Positions 1 to 6,740 of a DNA stretch of 11,494 bases are shown piece after piece (within the stretch, counting starts at the first letter, position 1; each line of letters starts with the position of its first letter). The DNA is from Actinomycetes bacterium. Lineage in GTDB: Bacteria > Actinomycetota > Actinomycetes > Streptosporangiales > Streptosporangiaceae. Position numbers and translations under genes: made by a program. The notes beneath the pieces are model-generated. The model was not told where the DNA came from and searched no databases. It worked only from the letters and a program-made list of their open reading frames with translations. The DNA lies in NCBI GenBank assembly GCA_023425615.1, contig JAFACJ010000950.1:1-11494 (forward strand). Reading direction: 5' to 3'.

Positions 1-111
1 GAAGAGCCCCTTCCGAGCGCCGAGATCATCACCTTCACCCCGTCCCCCGATGTCTTCGACCAGTACGCCGACCCCGACACACCCCCCGCCCCCAGGGCCG
101 TCGGCGACTGA
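1..111 (+). CDS. C-terminal fragment of an unidentified protein
   Basis: The reading frame is open from the first base to a TGA at 109-111 and gives 36 residues, so the gene begins outside the window. The tail is acidic and rich in proline (key stretch DQYADPDTPPAPRAVGD). It has no recognisable motif. Third positions are almost all G or C, as expected of a real actinobacterial coding end. It lies upstream of the tRNA gene on the same strand, on the side away from the integrated element, so it is probably a resident chromosomal gene. Its function cannot be inferred. Confidence 0.55.
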   Translation, partial: EEPLPSAEIITFTPSPDVFDQYADPDTPPAPRAVGD

Positions 112-121
112 CGACCGCCGC

Positions 122-153
122 TTGCACGAACACCCTCCAAAGTTTGCTAAGGT
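122..153 (+). promoter_or_regulatory. Possible tRNA-Ala promoter
   Basis: TTGCAC at 122-127 resembles a -35 box. TGCTAAGGT at 145-153 resembles an extended -10 (TGnTAnnnT) ending 13 nt before the tRNA. The spacer between the -35 and TAAGGT is 20 nt, longer than usual, so the -35 assignment is weak. Confidence 0.35.
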
Positions 154-166
154 TGACCCGTTCCTC

Positions 167-240
167 GGGGATGTAGCGCAGTCCGGTAGCGCACTTCGTT
201 CGCATCGAAGGGGTCAGGGGTTCGAATCCCCTCATCTCCA
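167..240 (+). tRNA. tRNA-Ala (anticodon CGC)
   Basis: The cloverleaf folds completely. The acceptor stem is GGGGATG (167-173) with CATCTCC (233-239), the D arm is GCGC/GCGC (176-192), the anticodon stem is CTTCG/CGAAG with loop TTCGCAT (199-205), and the T arm is AGGGG/CCCCT around TTCGAAT. The anticodon is CGC at 201-203, reading alanine codon GCG. The third acceptor pair is G-U, the alanine identity element, which supports the assignment. The discriminator base is A240; the following bases are CCCA, so a CCA end is not encoded exactly. An integrase gene converges on its 3' end, so this gene is the likely attachment site of the element. Confidence 0.95.
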
Positions 241-248
241 CCCAGGTC
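195..248 (+). other. Probable attL (integration site in tRNA 3' end)
   Basis: AICE integrases of the tyrosine recombinase family commonly insert at the 3' half of a tRNA gene and leave it intact next to int. Here int ends at 319, only 79 nt from the tRNA, and is convergent with it. The exact core cannot be set without the other junction, because no second copy of this sequence was found in the window. The borders given are approximate and inferred. Confidence 0.5.
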
Positions 249-281
249 AAAGGCCACTTCCGATCATCGGAAGTGGCCTTT
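249..281. terminator. Bidirectional hairpin terminator
   Basis: AAAGGCCACTTCCGAT (249-264) and its exact reverse complement (266-281) form a 16-bp perfect inverted repeat centred on C265. The A run on the left and the T run on the right (TTTT at 279-282) suit Rho-independent termination in both directions. It lies between the convergent tRNA gene and int, so it can end both transcripts. Confidence 0.8.
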
Positions 282-289
282 TGGTGTTC

Positions 290-314
290 GTACAGCAGCG
301 GGGTACAGCAACGG
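290..314. repeat. Direct repeats, possible integrase arm sites
   Basis: GTACAGCAGCGG (290-301) and GTACAGCAACGG (303-314) are 12-nt direct repeats with one mismatch, spaced 13 nt start to start. They lie between the tRNA 3' end and the int stop codon. Tandem short repeats flanking the core are typical arm-binding sites for tyrosine integrases. That role is inferred from position only. Confidence 0.45.
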
Positions 315-318
315 CCCC

Positions 319-1608
319 TTACGGGCGGTCGAGTTGCTTGCCGAGGCGCTTGAGAGCACGGCGTGTCTTCTCGTCGGAGACCTCGGTGTAGACCTCCATG
401 GTCACGGTGATCTGGGCGTGTCTCAAGATCCGCATGGCCACACGGGGATGGACGTCGAGGGCGGCCAGGAGCGTTGCGCAGGTGTGGCGGGTGTCGTGGA
501 TCTTGATCAGGCGGACGCCGGCGCGGCGGCAGCGGTCGCTGAACGACCGGTTGAAGTTGCGGGGCTCGAAGGGCGTGCCATAGCGGGTGGTCAGGACGAG
601 GCCGGAGTCCCTCCAGTCGTCACCGGCCGCCTTCTTGCTGCGCTCCTGCTGTTCCTGGCGGACGCGTAGGGCGGTGACGCAGATGTCGGGGAGGGGGAGG
701 GCGGCATCCGAGGCTTCGGTCTTGGTCTCGCGGTGCAGGAGTTCACCGCGGACCCGCTGAAGCTGCCAGGAGACGTTCAACTCGGCGGCGTTGAGATCGA
801 CGGCGGTCCAGGGGAGGCCGAGAACTTCACCCCGGCGAAGACCGAGGACCAGGATGAGGACGTAGGCGGCGTAGAGGGGATCCCCCTCGGTTCGGGCGGA
901 CTCCAGGAAGCGGCGGGCCTCATCGACGCTCCAGGGCTTGTTCTTGCGGGTGCGGGGGAGAGGGACGCGGACCAGGGCGGCGACGTTCTTGGAGATCAGT
1001 TCCTCGGTGACGGCGTTCGACAGGGCGCTGCGGAGGACCGTCCAGGCGTCCCGGATGGTCCGGTCGGAGGCGTACTGCTTGCAGCAGCGACGGACGGCGC
1101 AGCAGCGCTGCTGCTTCTCGGGACGGCGGGCGTCCTTGCCTTGAGCGCAGCACTGGCAGAGAGCCCGGATCTGGTTGAGCCAGGTGCGGACGTCGCGGAC
1201 GGTCAGCTTGTCCAGGCGCTTCTTGCCGAGGCCGGGCATGATGTAGAGCCGGGTCAAGGTCTCGTAGGTCGCGCAGGTCATGGGCGCGAAGGCAGGCGGG
1301 ATGACGACCTCGGAGAGCCATTGGCGAAGGTAGTTCTCCAGGGTCGGAGATGAAGTGGTCACAGGGCCTCTGCGGGCTTCCTGGTGGAGTTTCAGCCACT
1401 TCTCGTGGACTTCTTCGCGGCTCTTGCCGTAGACCCAGCGGCGCTTTCGCTCCCCTTCGGGGGTGGTGACCCAGACGTAGGCGGCGTAGCTGTTGCGGTA
1501 AGGGAAGATCGAGCCCTCCCCATTGGCACGGCCGCGGCCCCTGGACTTGCGAGGCTGACGCTTGGGGGTGGGTTCGTCCGGGTCGGGAGCAGCGGTCTTG
1601 ACGGGCAT
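319..1608 (-). CDS. int: Tyrosine recombinase integrase of an AICE
   Basis: The 429-aa protein catalyses site-specific integration and excision at the adjacent tRNA gene. The basic N-terminus is followed by an AP2-like arm-binding region (about 30-80), a SAM-like core-binding domain (about 88-205) and the catalytic domain (about 225-415). Catalytic residues are visible: Arg258 in LGLRRGE, His371 and Arg374 in HDTRHT, His397 in LRHAQ and the nucleophile Tyr407 in MEVYTEV. The core-binding domain carries a cysteine-rich insertion with seven Cys between 151 and 176 (CQCC, RCC, RCC). I recall similar insertions in other actinobacterial integrases. ATG at 1608 overlaps the xis stop (TGATG), so translation is coupled. 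The gene is full length and ends 38 nt from the terminator hairpin. It is convergent with the tRNA. Confidence 0.95.
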   Translation of the reverse strand: MPVKTAAPDPDEPTPKRQPRKSRGRGRANGEGSIFPYRNSYAAYVWVTTPEGERKRRWVYGKSREEVHEKWLKLHQEARRGPVTTSSPTLENYLRQWLSEVVIPPAFAPMTCATYETLTRLYIMPGLGKKRLDKLTVRDVRTWLNQIRALCQCCAQGKDARRPEKQQRCCAVRRCCKQYASDRTIRDAWTVLRSALSNAVTEELISKNVAALVRVPLPRTRKNKPWSVDEARRFLESARTEGDPLYAAYVLILVLGLRRGEVLGLPWTAVDLNAAELNVSWQLQRVRGELLHRETKTEASDAALPLPDICVTALRVRQEQQERSKKAAGDDWRDSGLVLTTRYGTPFEPRNFNRSFSDRCRRAGVRLIKIHDTRHTCATLLAALDVHPRVAMRILRHAQITVTMEVYTEVSDEKTRRALKRLGKQLDRP

Positions 1609-1790
1609 CAGGCGGCCTCCTCGGTGAGCTCTTCGACGTAGGCGTTCAGGGCGGAGAGGGGGATGCGGCGGCAGCGTTCGCCGACCAGGACGGAGGGCAG
1701 TTGGCCGGAGCGGATGAGGTTGTAGAGGGTCCAGCGGCTGACTTTGAGAAGTTCCATCGCCTCCGGGACGGTGAGCAGGAGTTTGTTCAT
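1608..1790 (-). CDS. xis: Excisionase, MerR-like helix-turn-helix
   Basis: This 60-aa protein has the compact winged-helix DNA-binding fold of excisionase-family proteins. TVPEAMELLKVSRWTLYNLI (residues 7-26) is the helix-turn-helix, followed by the short wing GQLPSVLVGERCRRIP. It is expected to bind near the attachment sites and steer the neighbouring integrase towards excision. The length is typical for AICE Xis proteins. The start ATG (1788-1790) overlaps the rep stop by 4 nt (ATGA). The stop overlaps the int start by 1 nt, giving a rep-xis-int coupled cassette like that of pSAM2. Confidence 0.9.
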   Translation of the reverse strand: MNKLLLTVPEAMELLKVSRWTLYNLIRSGQLPSVLVGERCRRIPLSALNAYVEELTEEAA

Positions 1791-3187
1791 GCAGGCGGTC
1801 TTTCTGCCGGGTGCAGGGGCGGGAGTTGCTGGCCGGTGAGGGCAGCGGAGAGGAGGAGTTCGCCGGGGGTGTGGCCTTGCCCGGCGTAGGTCCAGTGGGA
1901 GATCACGAGGACGGTGTCCTCGTCGAGGAGGGGGAGACGTCCGGTGGTGATCTCACCGTTTTGGTGTTGCTGATGTTCGGCTCGTGCGGCGCGGAGGGCG
2001 CCGAGGGTGGTGGAGTAGCGGCGGCTCTTGGTGGAGAAGTGGCCGCGGAAGCCGAGCATGTGCGCCCATCGGCCCAGCCGTAGTTCCGCCAACTCCGGAA
2101 GGCTGTCGAGGCGCAGGCATGCGGCGATCAACCGCCGTGCGTGCTGGCGGATGGGGAGCGCGTCGAGATCGTCGGCGGGGGTGATGCGCCTGTCGAGGGT
2201 GCCGACGCACTCCGCCGCCTTGGTTGCGTACTTGGCCACGTATCCGGCGACGGCCTGGTCCGTCAGTTCCCCAGAGGCATTAATCGGACGGACATCGAGT
2301 TGCCGCCCCCATCGGAACGAGTGTGAGGGCAGGCCGCCTATCTCCGGCGGGGAGACGCGGACGGCCCGTGCGGCGTGCTCAACGGCGTCGGCCAAGGCGT
2401 CGAAGGTGGCCCAGCTAGGAGGGGTCGAGGTGGGTCCGGTGGGTCCGTCGAGGCGGATGACGGCATGGAAGTGGACGACGCCGCGGCGTTGGTATTCGGC
2501 GACTTTGGCGAAGGAGACGATGAGTGCGTTCTTGAACTCGGCCAAGGTCAGGCCGACGGACTTAGCCAGGCGTCGGCGTAGGGCGAGGGTGAAGCGTCGC
2601 CACAGCTCAGGGGCGAGAGCGTTGAAGAGAACTTGTCCGTTGTAGTCGTAGCAGTCGGGGCAGAGGGGTTCGCCGAGGCGGGGATCGTCGTCGTGGTGGC
2701 GTTCGGTGCAGGCCAGGGGTTTTCCGTGCGGGCAGAGTCCGGCATCCCTGCGTGCGTGACAGGGTGCGGGCTTGCCTGTTCGGGTCTTGCGCTGGGTGTG
2801 GACAGGGCCGAAGGAAGGGGCGGTGAGGGTGACGAAGGCGGCCGGGTGCGCTGTCACCGTCTCGGGGACGCCCTTGCCCCCGGCCAGTCCGGCGCGGATG
2901 AGTTGGTAGGTGTCGGCGCGGTAGATCTCGGCGCAGGCCGGGCAGCGGGACGCACGCCGGGTCTTACACGCCACCCGCAGCACGCCATCGGGTTCGGTCG
3001 AAGTCGAGTAATGGCGGAGGACTTCACCCGTGAGCGGGTCGAGATGGGTCACCTTCCCCTTGAGGTGGACCGGTTGAGCGCACCCGCCGGTGTGGCGGAT
3101 CTGTGCGGCCCACCGGCTGTAGTCGGGTCGGGTGGCGCGTGCGGCCAGGGAGAGGGTGACCTGCGGTGTGATCTCGACACGGGGCAC
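1787..3187 (-). CDS. repSA: RepSA-type rolling-circle replication initiator
   Basis: The 466-aa protein resembles the initiators of pSAM2-type elements, which nick the double-strand origin and start rolling-circle replication of the excised circle. HUH-endonuclease motifs are seen in order: motif I FVTLTAPSFG (118-127), motif II HFH at 239-241, and motif III with candidate nucleophiles Tyr316 and Tyr320 in GYVAKYATK. Cysteine pairs at 74, 82/85, 143, 152, 160 and 176/179 suggest zinc binding in the N-terminal part. The start is GTG at 3187. It is supported by a GGAGGA ribosome site at 3197-3202, 9 nt upstream. The stop overlaps xis. No truncation is evident. Confidence 0.9.
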   Translation of the reverse strand: MPRVEITPQVTLSLAARATRPDYSRWAAQIRHTGGCAQPVHLKGKVTHLDPLTGEVLRHYSTSTEPDGVLRVACKTRRASRCPACAEIYRADTYQLIRAGLAGGKGVPETVTAHPAAFVTLTAPSFGPVHTQRKTRTGKPAPCHARRDAGLCPHGKPLACTERHHDDDPRLGEPLCPDCYDYNGQVLFNALAPELWRRFTLALRRRLAKSVGLTLAEFKNALIVSFAKVAEYQRRGVVHFHAVIRLDGPTGPTSTPPSWATFDALADAVEHAARAVRVSPPEIGGLPSHSFRWGRQLDVRPINASGELTDQAVAGYVAKYATKAAECVGTLDRRITPADDLDALPIRQHARRLIAACLRLDSLPELAELRLGRWAHMLGFRGHFSTKSRRYSTTLGALRAARAEHQQHQNGEITTGRLPLLDEDTVLVISHWTYAGQGHTPGELLLSAALTGQQLPPLHPAERPPA

Positions 3188-3196
3188 GAGGTGAAG

Positions 3197-3202
3197 TCCT
3201 CC
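3197..3202 (-). promoter_or_regulatory. Ribosome binding site for repSA GTG start
   Basis: GGAGGA on the minus strand lies 9 nt before the GTG at 3187 and decides that start. Confidence 0.7.
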
Positions 3203-3233
3203 GATCAGGAGACGGGCAGCGGCAAGCGACGGG

Positions 3234-3389
3234 TCAGAGAGCGGTGGTGAAGGTGGCCACGGCGTCGGCGAGGGTGGCCAGGAGGTGGCCGAGCCCTGTG
3301 GCGGTGGCCGCGGCGTCGGTGGGGTGGCGCAGGACGAACAGAGCCAGGACGAGGACTGCCGTCAGGCAGCCGGCGCGGCGCAGGAACAC
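3234..3389 (-). CDS. 51-aa single-pass membrane peptide
   Basis: The start GTG at 3389 is chosen over a longer reading because GAGGAG at 3397-3402 sits 7 nt upstream. The longer version would run antiparallel to nothing but would overlap the upstream gene and begin with an arginine-proline-rich stretch. The protein opens MFLRRAGCLTAVLVLALFVL, a basic start followed by one hydrophobic helix (about 8-20). A second mildly hydrophobic helix (about 29-50) ends at the C-terminus. Position between the DUF2637-type gene and rep suggests a small Spd-like spread or membrane component. No function is established. It is a member of the minus-strand operon, 46 nt upstream of repSA. Confidence 0.65.
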   Translation of the reverse strand: MFLRRAGCLTAVLVLALFVLRHPTDAAATATGLGHLLATLADAVATFTTAL

Positions 3390-3400
3390 GAGAGATCTCC

Positions 3401-3547
3401 TCAGTAGTGGTGGCTGTGGCCGAGGCCGTTGCGGGAAGGGCAGGTCTCTCCGAGGGAGGTCAGGCCACCCCCGCCGCAGTCGCAGCACCGTTCCCGGACG
3501 GGCGGCAACGACGGCAGGGAGCAGGCCGGTTTAGCCGAGGTGTCCAT
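3401..3547 (-). CDS. 48-aa cysteine-rich small protein
   Basis: ATG at 3547 overlaps the preceding gene's stop in a TGATG junction, the same arrangement used repeatedly in this operon. The 48-residue product has CCDCGGGGLTSLGETCP near residues 21-37. The Cys pattern and glycine run resemble half of a DnaJ-type or rubredoxin-like zinc ribbon. Its C-terminus ends in HSHHY. Only four cysteines are present, so it could bind one zinc ion alone or after dimerising. The stop codon (3401-3403) overlaps the ribosome site of the next gene. Small proteins of this kind occur in AICE operons; function is unknown. Confidence 0.6.
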   Translation of the reverse strand: MDTSAKPACSLPSLPPVRERCCDCGGGGLTSLGETCPSRNGLGHSHHY

Positions 3548-3912
3548 CAGGCGGCATCGACGTTGAGGACGATGTTGTTGTCGTAGGAGCGGCGGGCGCG
3601 GTGAGCGTCGCGGTTGCGCTGGGGGATGTGGCAGATGGAGTAGGTGACGCGGCCGAAGGTCCGCCAGGCGTTGAGGTGGCCGCCGTCCGCGGTGTCGTCG
3701 GACGGGGTGACGCCTAGGAGGTCGGCGACGGCGTGGACCTGCTCGCGCTGGGCGGCGTCGGTGCATCGGGTGGTGTAGACGGTCAGCTCGTAGCCGTATT
3801 CGTAGACGGGGACAGCGGGGTTGGCTTCCAGGAAGTCGGCGAGCTGGCGCAGGCCGGTAATGATCTGGTGTCGGGCGAACAGGTCACCGGGAACGATCGG
3901 CTTGTGGGGCAC
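3547..3912 (-). CDS. Conserved AICE protein of unknown function
   Basis: This 121-aa soluble protein starts at GTG 3912, with GAGGAG at 3919-3924 six nt upstream. The sequence mixes alpha and beta elements. An N-terminal helix (IITGLRQLADFLEANP) precedes a strand VYEYGYELTVYT, and a second strand WRTFGRVTYSICHIPQ precedes a basic segment RNRDAHRARRSY. There is no recognisable catalytic motif. Proteins of this look are found in AICE operons between the membrane protein and rep, but no function is known to me. Its stop overlaps the start of the 48-aa Cys protein. Confidence 0.75.
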   Translation of the reverse strand: MPHKPIVPGDLFARHQIITGLRQLADFLEANPAVPVYEYGYELTVYTTRCTDAAQREQVHAVADLLGVTPSDDTADGGHLNAWRTFGRVTYSICHIPQRNRDAHRARRSYDNNIVLNVDAA

Positions 3913-3922
3913 GGGCTTCTCC

Positions 3923-4648
3923 TCAGGTCCGGTTACGGATGTGGTGCAGCAGGTCGGAAGCGAGCTGGTTGGAGACGCTCAGGCGGGCGCGCAGGGCATC
4001 GCGAGTGATGAGCCGCCCGTGTTGGGCGTGGTGTTCGTCGGCGATCTGGAGGGCGTAGGCCAGGAGTTCGGGTGCAGGTCCGGACGCTTGCTCGTCCTGC
4101 TCGCCGGGTGCTGGTTCGTCCTGGGGTGCGTCGAGAGCCGGGACGGGGGAGGACGGCGGCGAGACGGCCGGGGACGGGGTTTCGGTGTCGGGACGGCCCC
4201 AGGACGGAGGCGGGTCGAGTCGATCGGCCGAGACCGGTCCGGACTCGACCTCATCCGGTTCAGGTCGAGCCGAGGAGCGGCGTTCGAGCATCGAGACGGC
4301 CACCAAGAACGCCCCGGCCGGAGTCGCGGCGGTGATCCAGCCCCAAGCCGAGGGTTCGGCCTGTGCCAGGTTCGCGGCCAGGGACAGCAGGACCCCGCCG
4401 GACAGGACGGAGGTCGGCCAGGAGACCGGCCCCTTCTCTCGACCGGTGCGCGCGTCGCGCTGGCGCTCGCAGGCGGCCATGACGCAGGTCAGGTCGATGC
4501 ACACCGCGATCGCCCACGCCATCCAGCCGTCTTGGCCGTGTTCGGGGGCGGTGTCGCGGATGTGGGGGAAGGAACCCGCAGCGGCGATCACGGCCAGGAC
4601 GACGACCGGACCCGAGTCGGCCAGCCAGGCGAGCAGCGCGCGGCCCAT
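3923..4648 (-). CDS. DUF2637-type membrane protein with C-terminal helix-turn-helix
   Basis: The 241-aa protein has four hydrophobic segments at about 12-27, 41-58, 80-96 and 101-119. The middle pair is marked by MAWAIAVCIDLTCVMAACERQRDAR, the signature I associate with DUF2637 membrane proteins of actinomycete plasmids. A proline- and acid-rich linker (about 125-190) follows. A soluble end (about 192-241, LITRDALRARLSVSNQLASDLL) looks like a winged-helix DNA-binding module. This layout would allow DNA or the plasmid to be tied to the membrane, consistent with a Spd-like spread role next to the translocase. That role is inferred. ATG at 4648 overlaps the upstream stop (TGATG). Confidence 0.8.
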   Translation of the reverse strand: MGRALLAWLADSGPVVVLAVIAAAGSFPHIRDTAPEHGQDGWMAWAIAVCIDLTCVMAACERQRDARTGREKGPVSWPTSVLSGGVLLSLAANLAQAEPSAWGWITAATPAGAFLVAVSMLERRSSARPEPDEVESGPVSADRLDPPPSWGRPDTETPSPAVSPPSSPVPALDAPQDEPAPGEQDEQASGPAPELLAYALQIADEHHAQHGRLITRDALRARLSVSNQLASDLLHHIRNRT

Positions 4649-4845
4649 CAGGCGGCCCGCCGGTCGAGGGCGGACAGCAGTTCGACCAGCTCGCCGTCAC
4701 AGACATGTGACTCGGCCCAAGTGGCGGCCCAGGTGTAGCGGTGCGCGGTGACCGACTCCCCGCACCGGGCGCAGCGCGCGGTGTGCGTCGAGGTCAGGGC
4801 GTGCCAGGTGATCGTGACCGAGGGCAGATGGAGGGACTTGGACAT
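4648..4845 (-). CDS. 65-aa small Cys-containing protein
   Basis: The ATG at 4845 is preceded by GGGAG (4851-4855) with 5-nt spacing, which decides this start over a longer upstream reading that has poor codon use. The product contains CARCGE at residues 25-30 and one more Cys at 49, with HRYTWAATWAESHVCD between. A C-x2-C plus His/Cys pattern suggests a minimal zinc-binding ribbon, but this is not certain. It is the first gene after the 94-nt gap behind traSA and is coupled to the DUF2637-type gene. Function is unknown. Confidence 0.65.
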   Translation of the reverse strand: MSKSLHLPSVTITWHALTSTHTARCARCGESVTAHRYTWAATWAESHVCDGELVELLSALDRRAA

Positions 4846-4939
4846 GGGGACTCCCGTGTTCGAGGCATGGGTCAGGTAGGGACCTGGCGCCTGGAAGGCC
4901 GGCGCCGAGCCGAGAAGGAGAAGAGGACGAGCGAGAGAG
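4846..4939 (-). other. Gap between traSA and downstream genes, with hairpins
   Basis: This is the largest spacer inside the operon. GGCGCC at 4886-4891 and 4901-4906 can pair across 9 nt, and CAGGT/ACCTG (around 4873-4886) can pair across 4 nt. No convincing -10/-35 pair is seen. It may attenuate or process the message, or carry a transfer-related site, but nothing proves this. Confidence 0.3.
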
Positions 4940-6298
4940 CTAAGCGGCCCAAGCGTCCGGGACGGAGGACGAACCGCCTTGAGAGCGGACGAGGTCGGAC
5001 CAGGCGGGAGTGAGGTGGGCGTGGGCGCGTGCGGCTTCTTCGGCTTCGTCCTCGGTGACCAGGACGGACCGAGCCCGGTGCCAACCCCCGTCCTGACCGG
5101 CCACCACCGCCACGCCAGGAGTCTCCGGCGCGATCGCCCGAGCGGCATCCAGCGCGGCCGGGTCGAGGTCGCCCAGGGTCATGTTCGCTGTCTCCGGATC
5201 GTTGACCCGGTGGCAGGCCCGCCCCGTGAGCTGAGCACGTAGCGCCGTGACGCCAGGCCCGAGGTCGGAGCCGATGCGCTGGCCGGACACCAGGAGGTAG
5301 ACCGCGAAGGCCCTCCCGAGCTGGGCCACCCGCAACAGTCCGGTAGCCGTTCGCGCCACCTCGTCTTTCTCGGACTTGCCGGCCATCAGGAACAGCTCTG
5401 CCACTTCATCGACCAGGACCACGACCGGAGTCGGCTGGAGGTTCTCCGGGAGCTGCCAGACATTGCGCGCCCCCGCTTTGCGGCATAGCCGCATCCGGTC
5501 TTCGAGGATTTGGATCAGTCTGTCGAGGAGGTCGACCGACTGTGCGCGGGTGGTGGCCAGCGCCGACAACCGCGGGGCATAGGGGGTCAACTCCACCCCG
5601 CCCTTGAGGTCAAAGCCCACCAGGGCGACCGGTTGCGGAGCCAGGCCCCGAATGATGGCGTTGATCAGCGTGGACTTGCCCGACTGGGTGGCGCCGGCCA
5701 GGAGCCAGTGCGGCATGACCCGGAAGTCGATCACCCAGGGCTGCCCGGTCTCCAGCATCCCCGGACGCACCCGCAGCAGTTCCCCGGTCTCCGGCGAGCC
5801 CTCCACCGAGGCCAGCGCATCGACGCGGTTGACGACCAGGATGACCTTGCCCGGCCCGTCTTCCACCACCCGCACCGCATGGACCCGCCAAGCGTGCGCG
5901 AGACGTTCGGCAACGGCGGTGTAGTCGGCCGGGATCTGGCCGTCATGCAGCTTGACCCGCACCCGCCAACCCAGCGCGGTAGGCCGCATCAGTCCCAGGC
6001 GGGGAGCCTTGTCGACCGGCACCCGCCGCAGCTTGCGGCGTTGGGTGAAGGTCGTGATGTCACTGGCAGCAGAGACCAGCGGGACGGCTTCCAGGGACAG
6101 GCGCATCCGGTGGCGCTTGCGGGTGAGGTTGCAGCCGTAGGCCACGTGTCCCCAGGTCAGGTACACCCAGATCGCGCGGAGGGGGAAGGCGACGCAGAAC
6201 CAGAAGGAGCGCGGCGCGTACCGGCGCCAGGCCGCAGCCCCGGCCGCGAGTGCGGCCAGGACCACGAACCCGAAGACGAGCTTCTCGTTGGCGCCCAT
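4940..6298 (-). CDS. traSA: FtsK/SpoIIIE-type DNA translocase (TraSA/TraB-like)
   Basis: The 452-aa protein is the conjugative motor of AICEs, expected to pump double-stranded element DNA between mycelial cells. An N-terminal hydrophobic region (about 7-23 and 33-47) anchors it in the membrane. A linker precedes the RecA-like ATPase, with Walker A GATQSGKST at 202-210 and Walker B VVVLVDEVAE at 292-301. RIGSDLGPGVTALRAQL (about 341-357) is the conserved FtsK segment that follows. There is no obvious separate gamma domain beyond the C-terminal acid/alanine-rich helix (about 415-440). The start ATG (6298) is 3 nt after the Pra-like stop, so the two are probably coupled. One such protein is normally sufficient for transfer in this group. 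Confidence 0.92.
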   Translation of the reverse strand: MGANEKLVFGFVVLAALAAGAAAWRRYAPRSFWFCVAFPLRAIWVYLTWGHVAYGCNLTRKRHRMRLSLEAVPLVSAASDITTFTQRRKLRRVPVDKAPRLGLMRPTALGWRVRVKLHDGQIPADYTAVAERLAHAWRVHAVRVVEDGPGKVILVVNRVDALASVEGSPETGELLRVRPGMLETGQPWVIDFRVMPHWLLAGATQSGKSTLINAIIRGLAPQPVALVGFDLKGGVELTPYAPRLSALATTRAQSVDLLDRLIQILEDRMRLCRKAGARNVWQLPENLQPTPVVVLVDEVAELFLMAGKSEKDEVARTATGLLRVAQLGRAFAVYLLVSGQRIGSDLGPGVTALRAQLTGRACHRVNDPETANMTLGDLDPAALDAARAIAPETPGVAVVAGQDGGWHRARSVLVTEDEAEEAARAHAHLTPAWSDLVRSQGGSSSVPDAWAA

Positions 6299-6301
6299 GA
6301 C

Positions 6302-6643
6302 TCAGGCCGCCCGCACCACGGGAGCCGCCGCGGCGATGGACTCGGCGCGGAAGGCAATCCCCCAGCGCAGTTCACCACCGCGCCTCTGCTCCCAGGGGAT
6401 CGCCGTCAGGCCGAGCGGTTGGACGACCTGGCCGACGCTCACGCCGGGGTCGCCGGAGATCGCGACGTTCATCAACTCCACGCGGCCGGTGTGGTTGTCG
6501 GCGGCAGACAGGCCGACGGTGAAGACGGTGTTGCCGTCCTTGTCCTGCTTGACCTCCCCCGTCTCCATGCTCACCAGCTTGGGACGCGGCGGGGAGACGC
6601 ACACGAAGGTGAAGCGGGTCAGGTCGATCGGGATGTTGCGCAT
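6302..6643 (-). CDS. pra: Pra-like / SCO3933-family regulatory protein
   Basis: This 113-aa protein begins MRNIPIDLTRFTFVCVSPP and contains TGEVKQDKDGNTVFTVGLSA and a C-terminal GIAFRAESI. I recognise this pattern from the pSAM2 replication activator Pra and the related SCO3933-type proteins. Pra switches on rep, xis and int and is itself repressed by KorSA. The ATG at 6643 has GGAGG at 6650-6654 with 6-nt spacing. It is the first gene of the long minus-strand operon and faces the divergent GntR gene, exactly the Pra/KorSA arrangement. The symbol is assigned by family resemblance and position, not by alignment. Confidence 0.75.
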   Translation of the reverse strand: MRNIPIDLTRFTFVCVSPPRPKLVSMETGEVKQDKDGNTVFTVGLSAADNHTGRVELMNVAISGDPGVSVGQVVQPLGLTAIPWEQRRGGELRWGIAFRAESIAAAAPVVRAA

Positions 6644-6670
6644 GAGCTACCTCCAGGGAGTGGCCGACTG

Positions 6671-6702
6671 CTTAGACAGCATAGTCGACTTGGACGTCTA
6701 AG
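6671..6702. promoter_or_regulatory. Inverted repeat, likely KorSA-type operator
   Basis: CTTAGAC (6671-6677) and GTCTAAG (6696-6702) are exact reverse complements flanking the -10 region of the pra promoter. A GntR repressor bound here would block RNA polymerase. The repressor gene lies next door, so this is the natural target. Confidence 0.55.
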
Positions 6703-6709
6703 TTGTCAA
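6678..6709 (-). promoter_or_regulatory. Promoter of the pra-tra-rep-xis-int operon
   Basis: On the minus strand TTGACA (6704-6709) is a perfect -35 box. Two -10 candidates follow: GACTAT (6681-6686, 17-nt spacer) and TATGCT (6678-6683, 20-nt spacer). The first has the better spacing and the second the better sequence. The promoter overlaps the CTTAGAC/GTCTAAG inverted repeat. Confidence 0.6.
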
Positions 6710-6740
6710 GGGCTTCATGGTTCACATGGGGTGTCGGGTG

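Noticed and set aside
3390..3488. Longer N-terminus for the 51-aa membrane peptide
   Set aside because: The extension lies within the 48-aa Cys protein gene and is Arg/Pro-rich. The internal GTG at 3389 has a good ribosome site.
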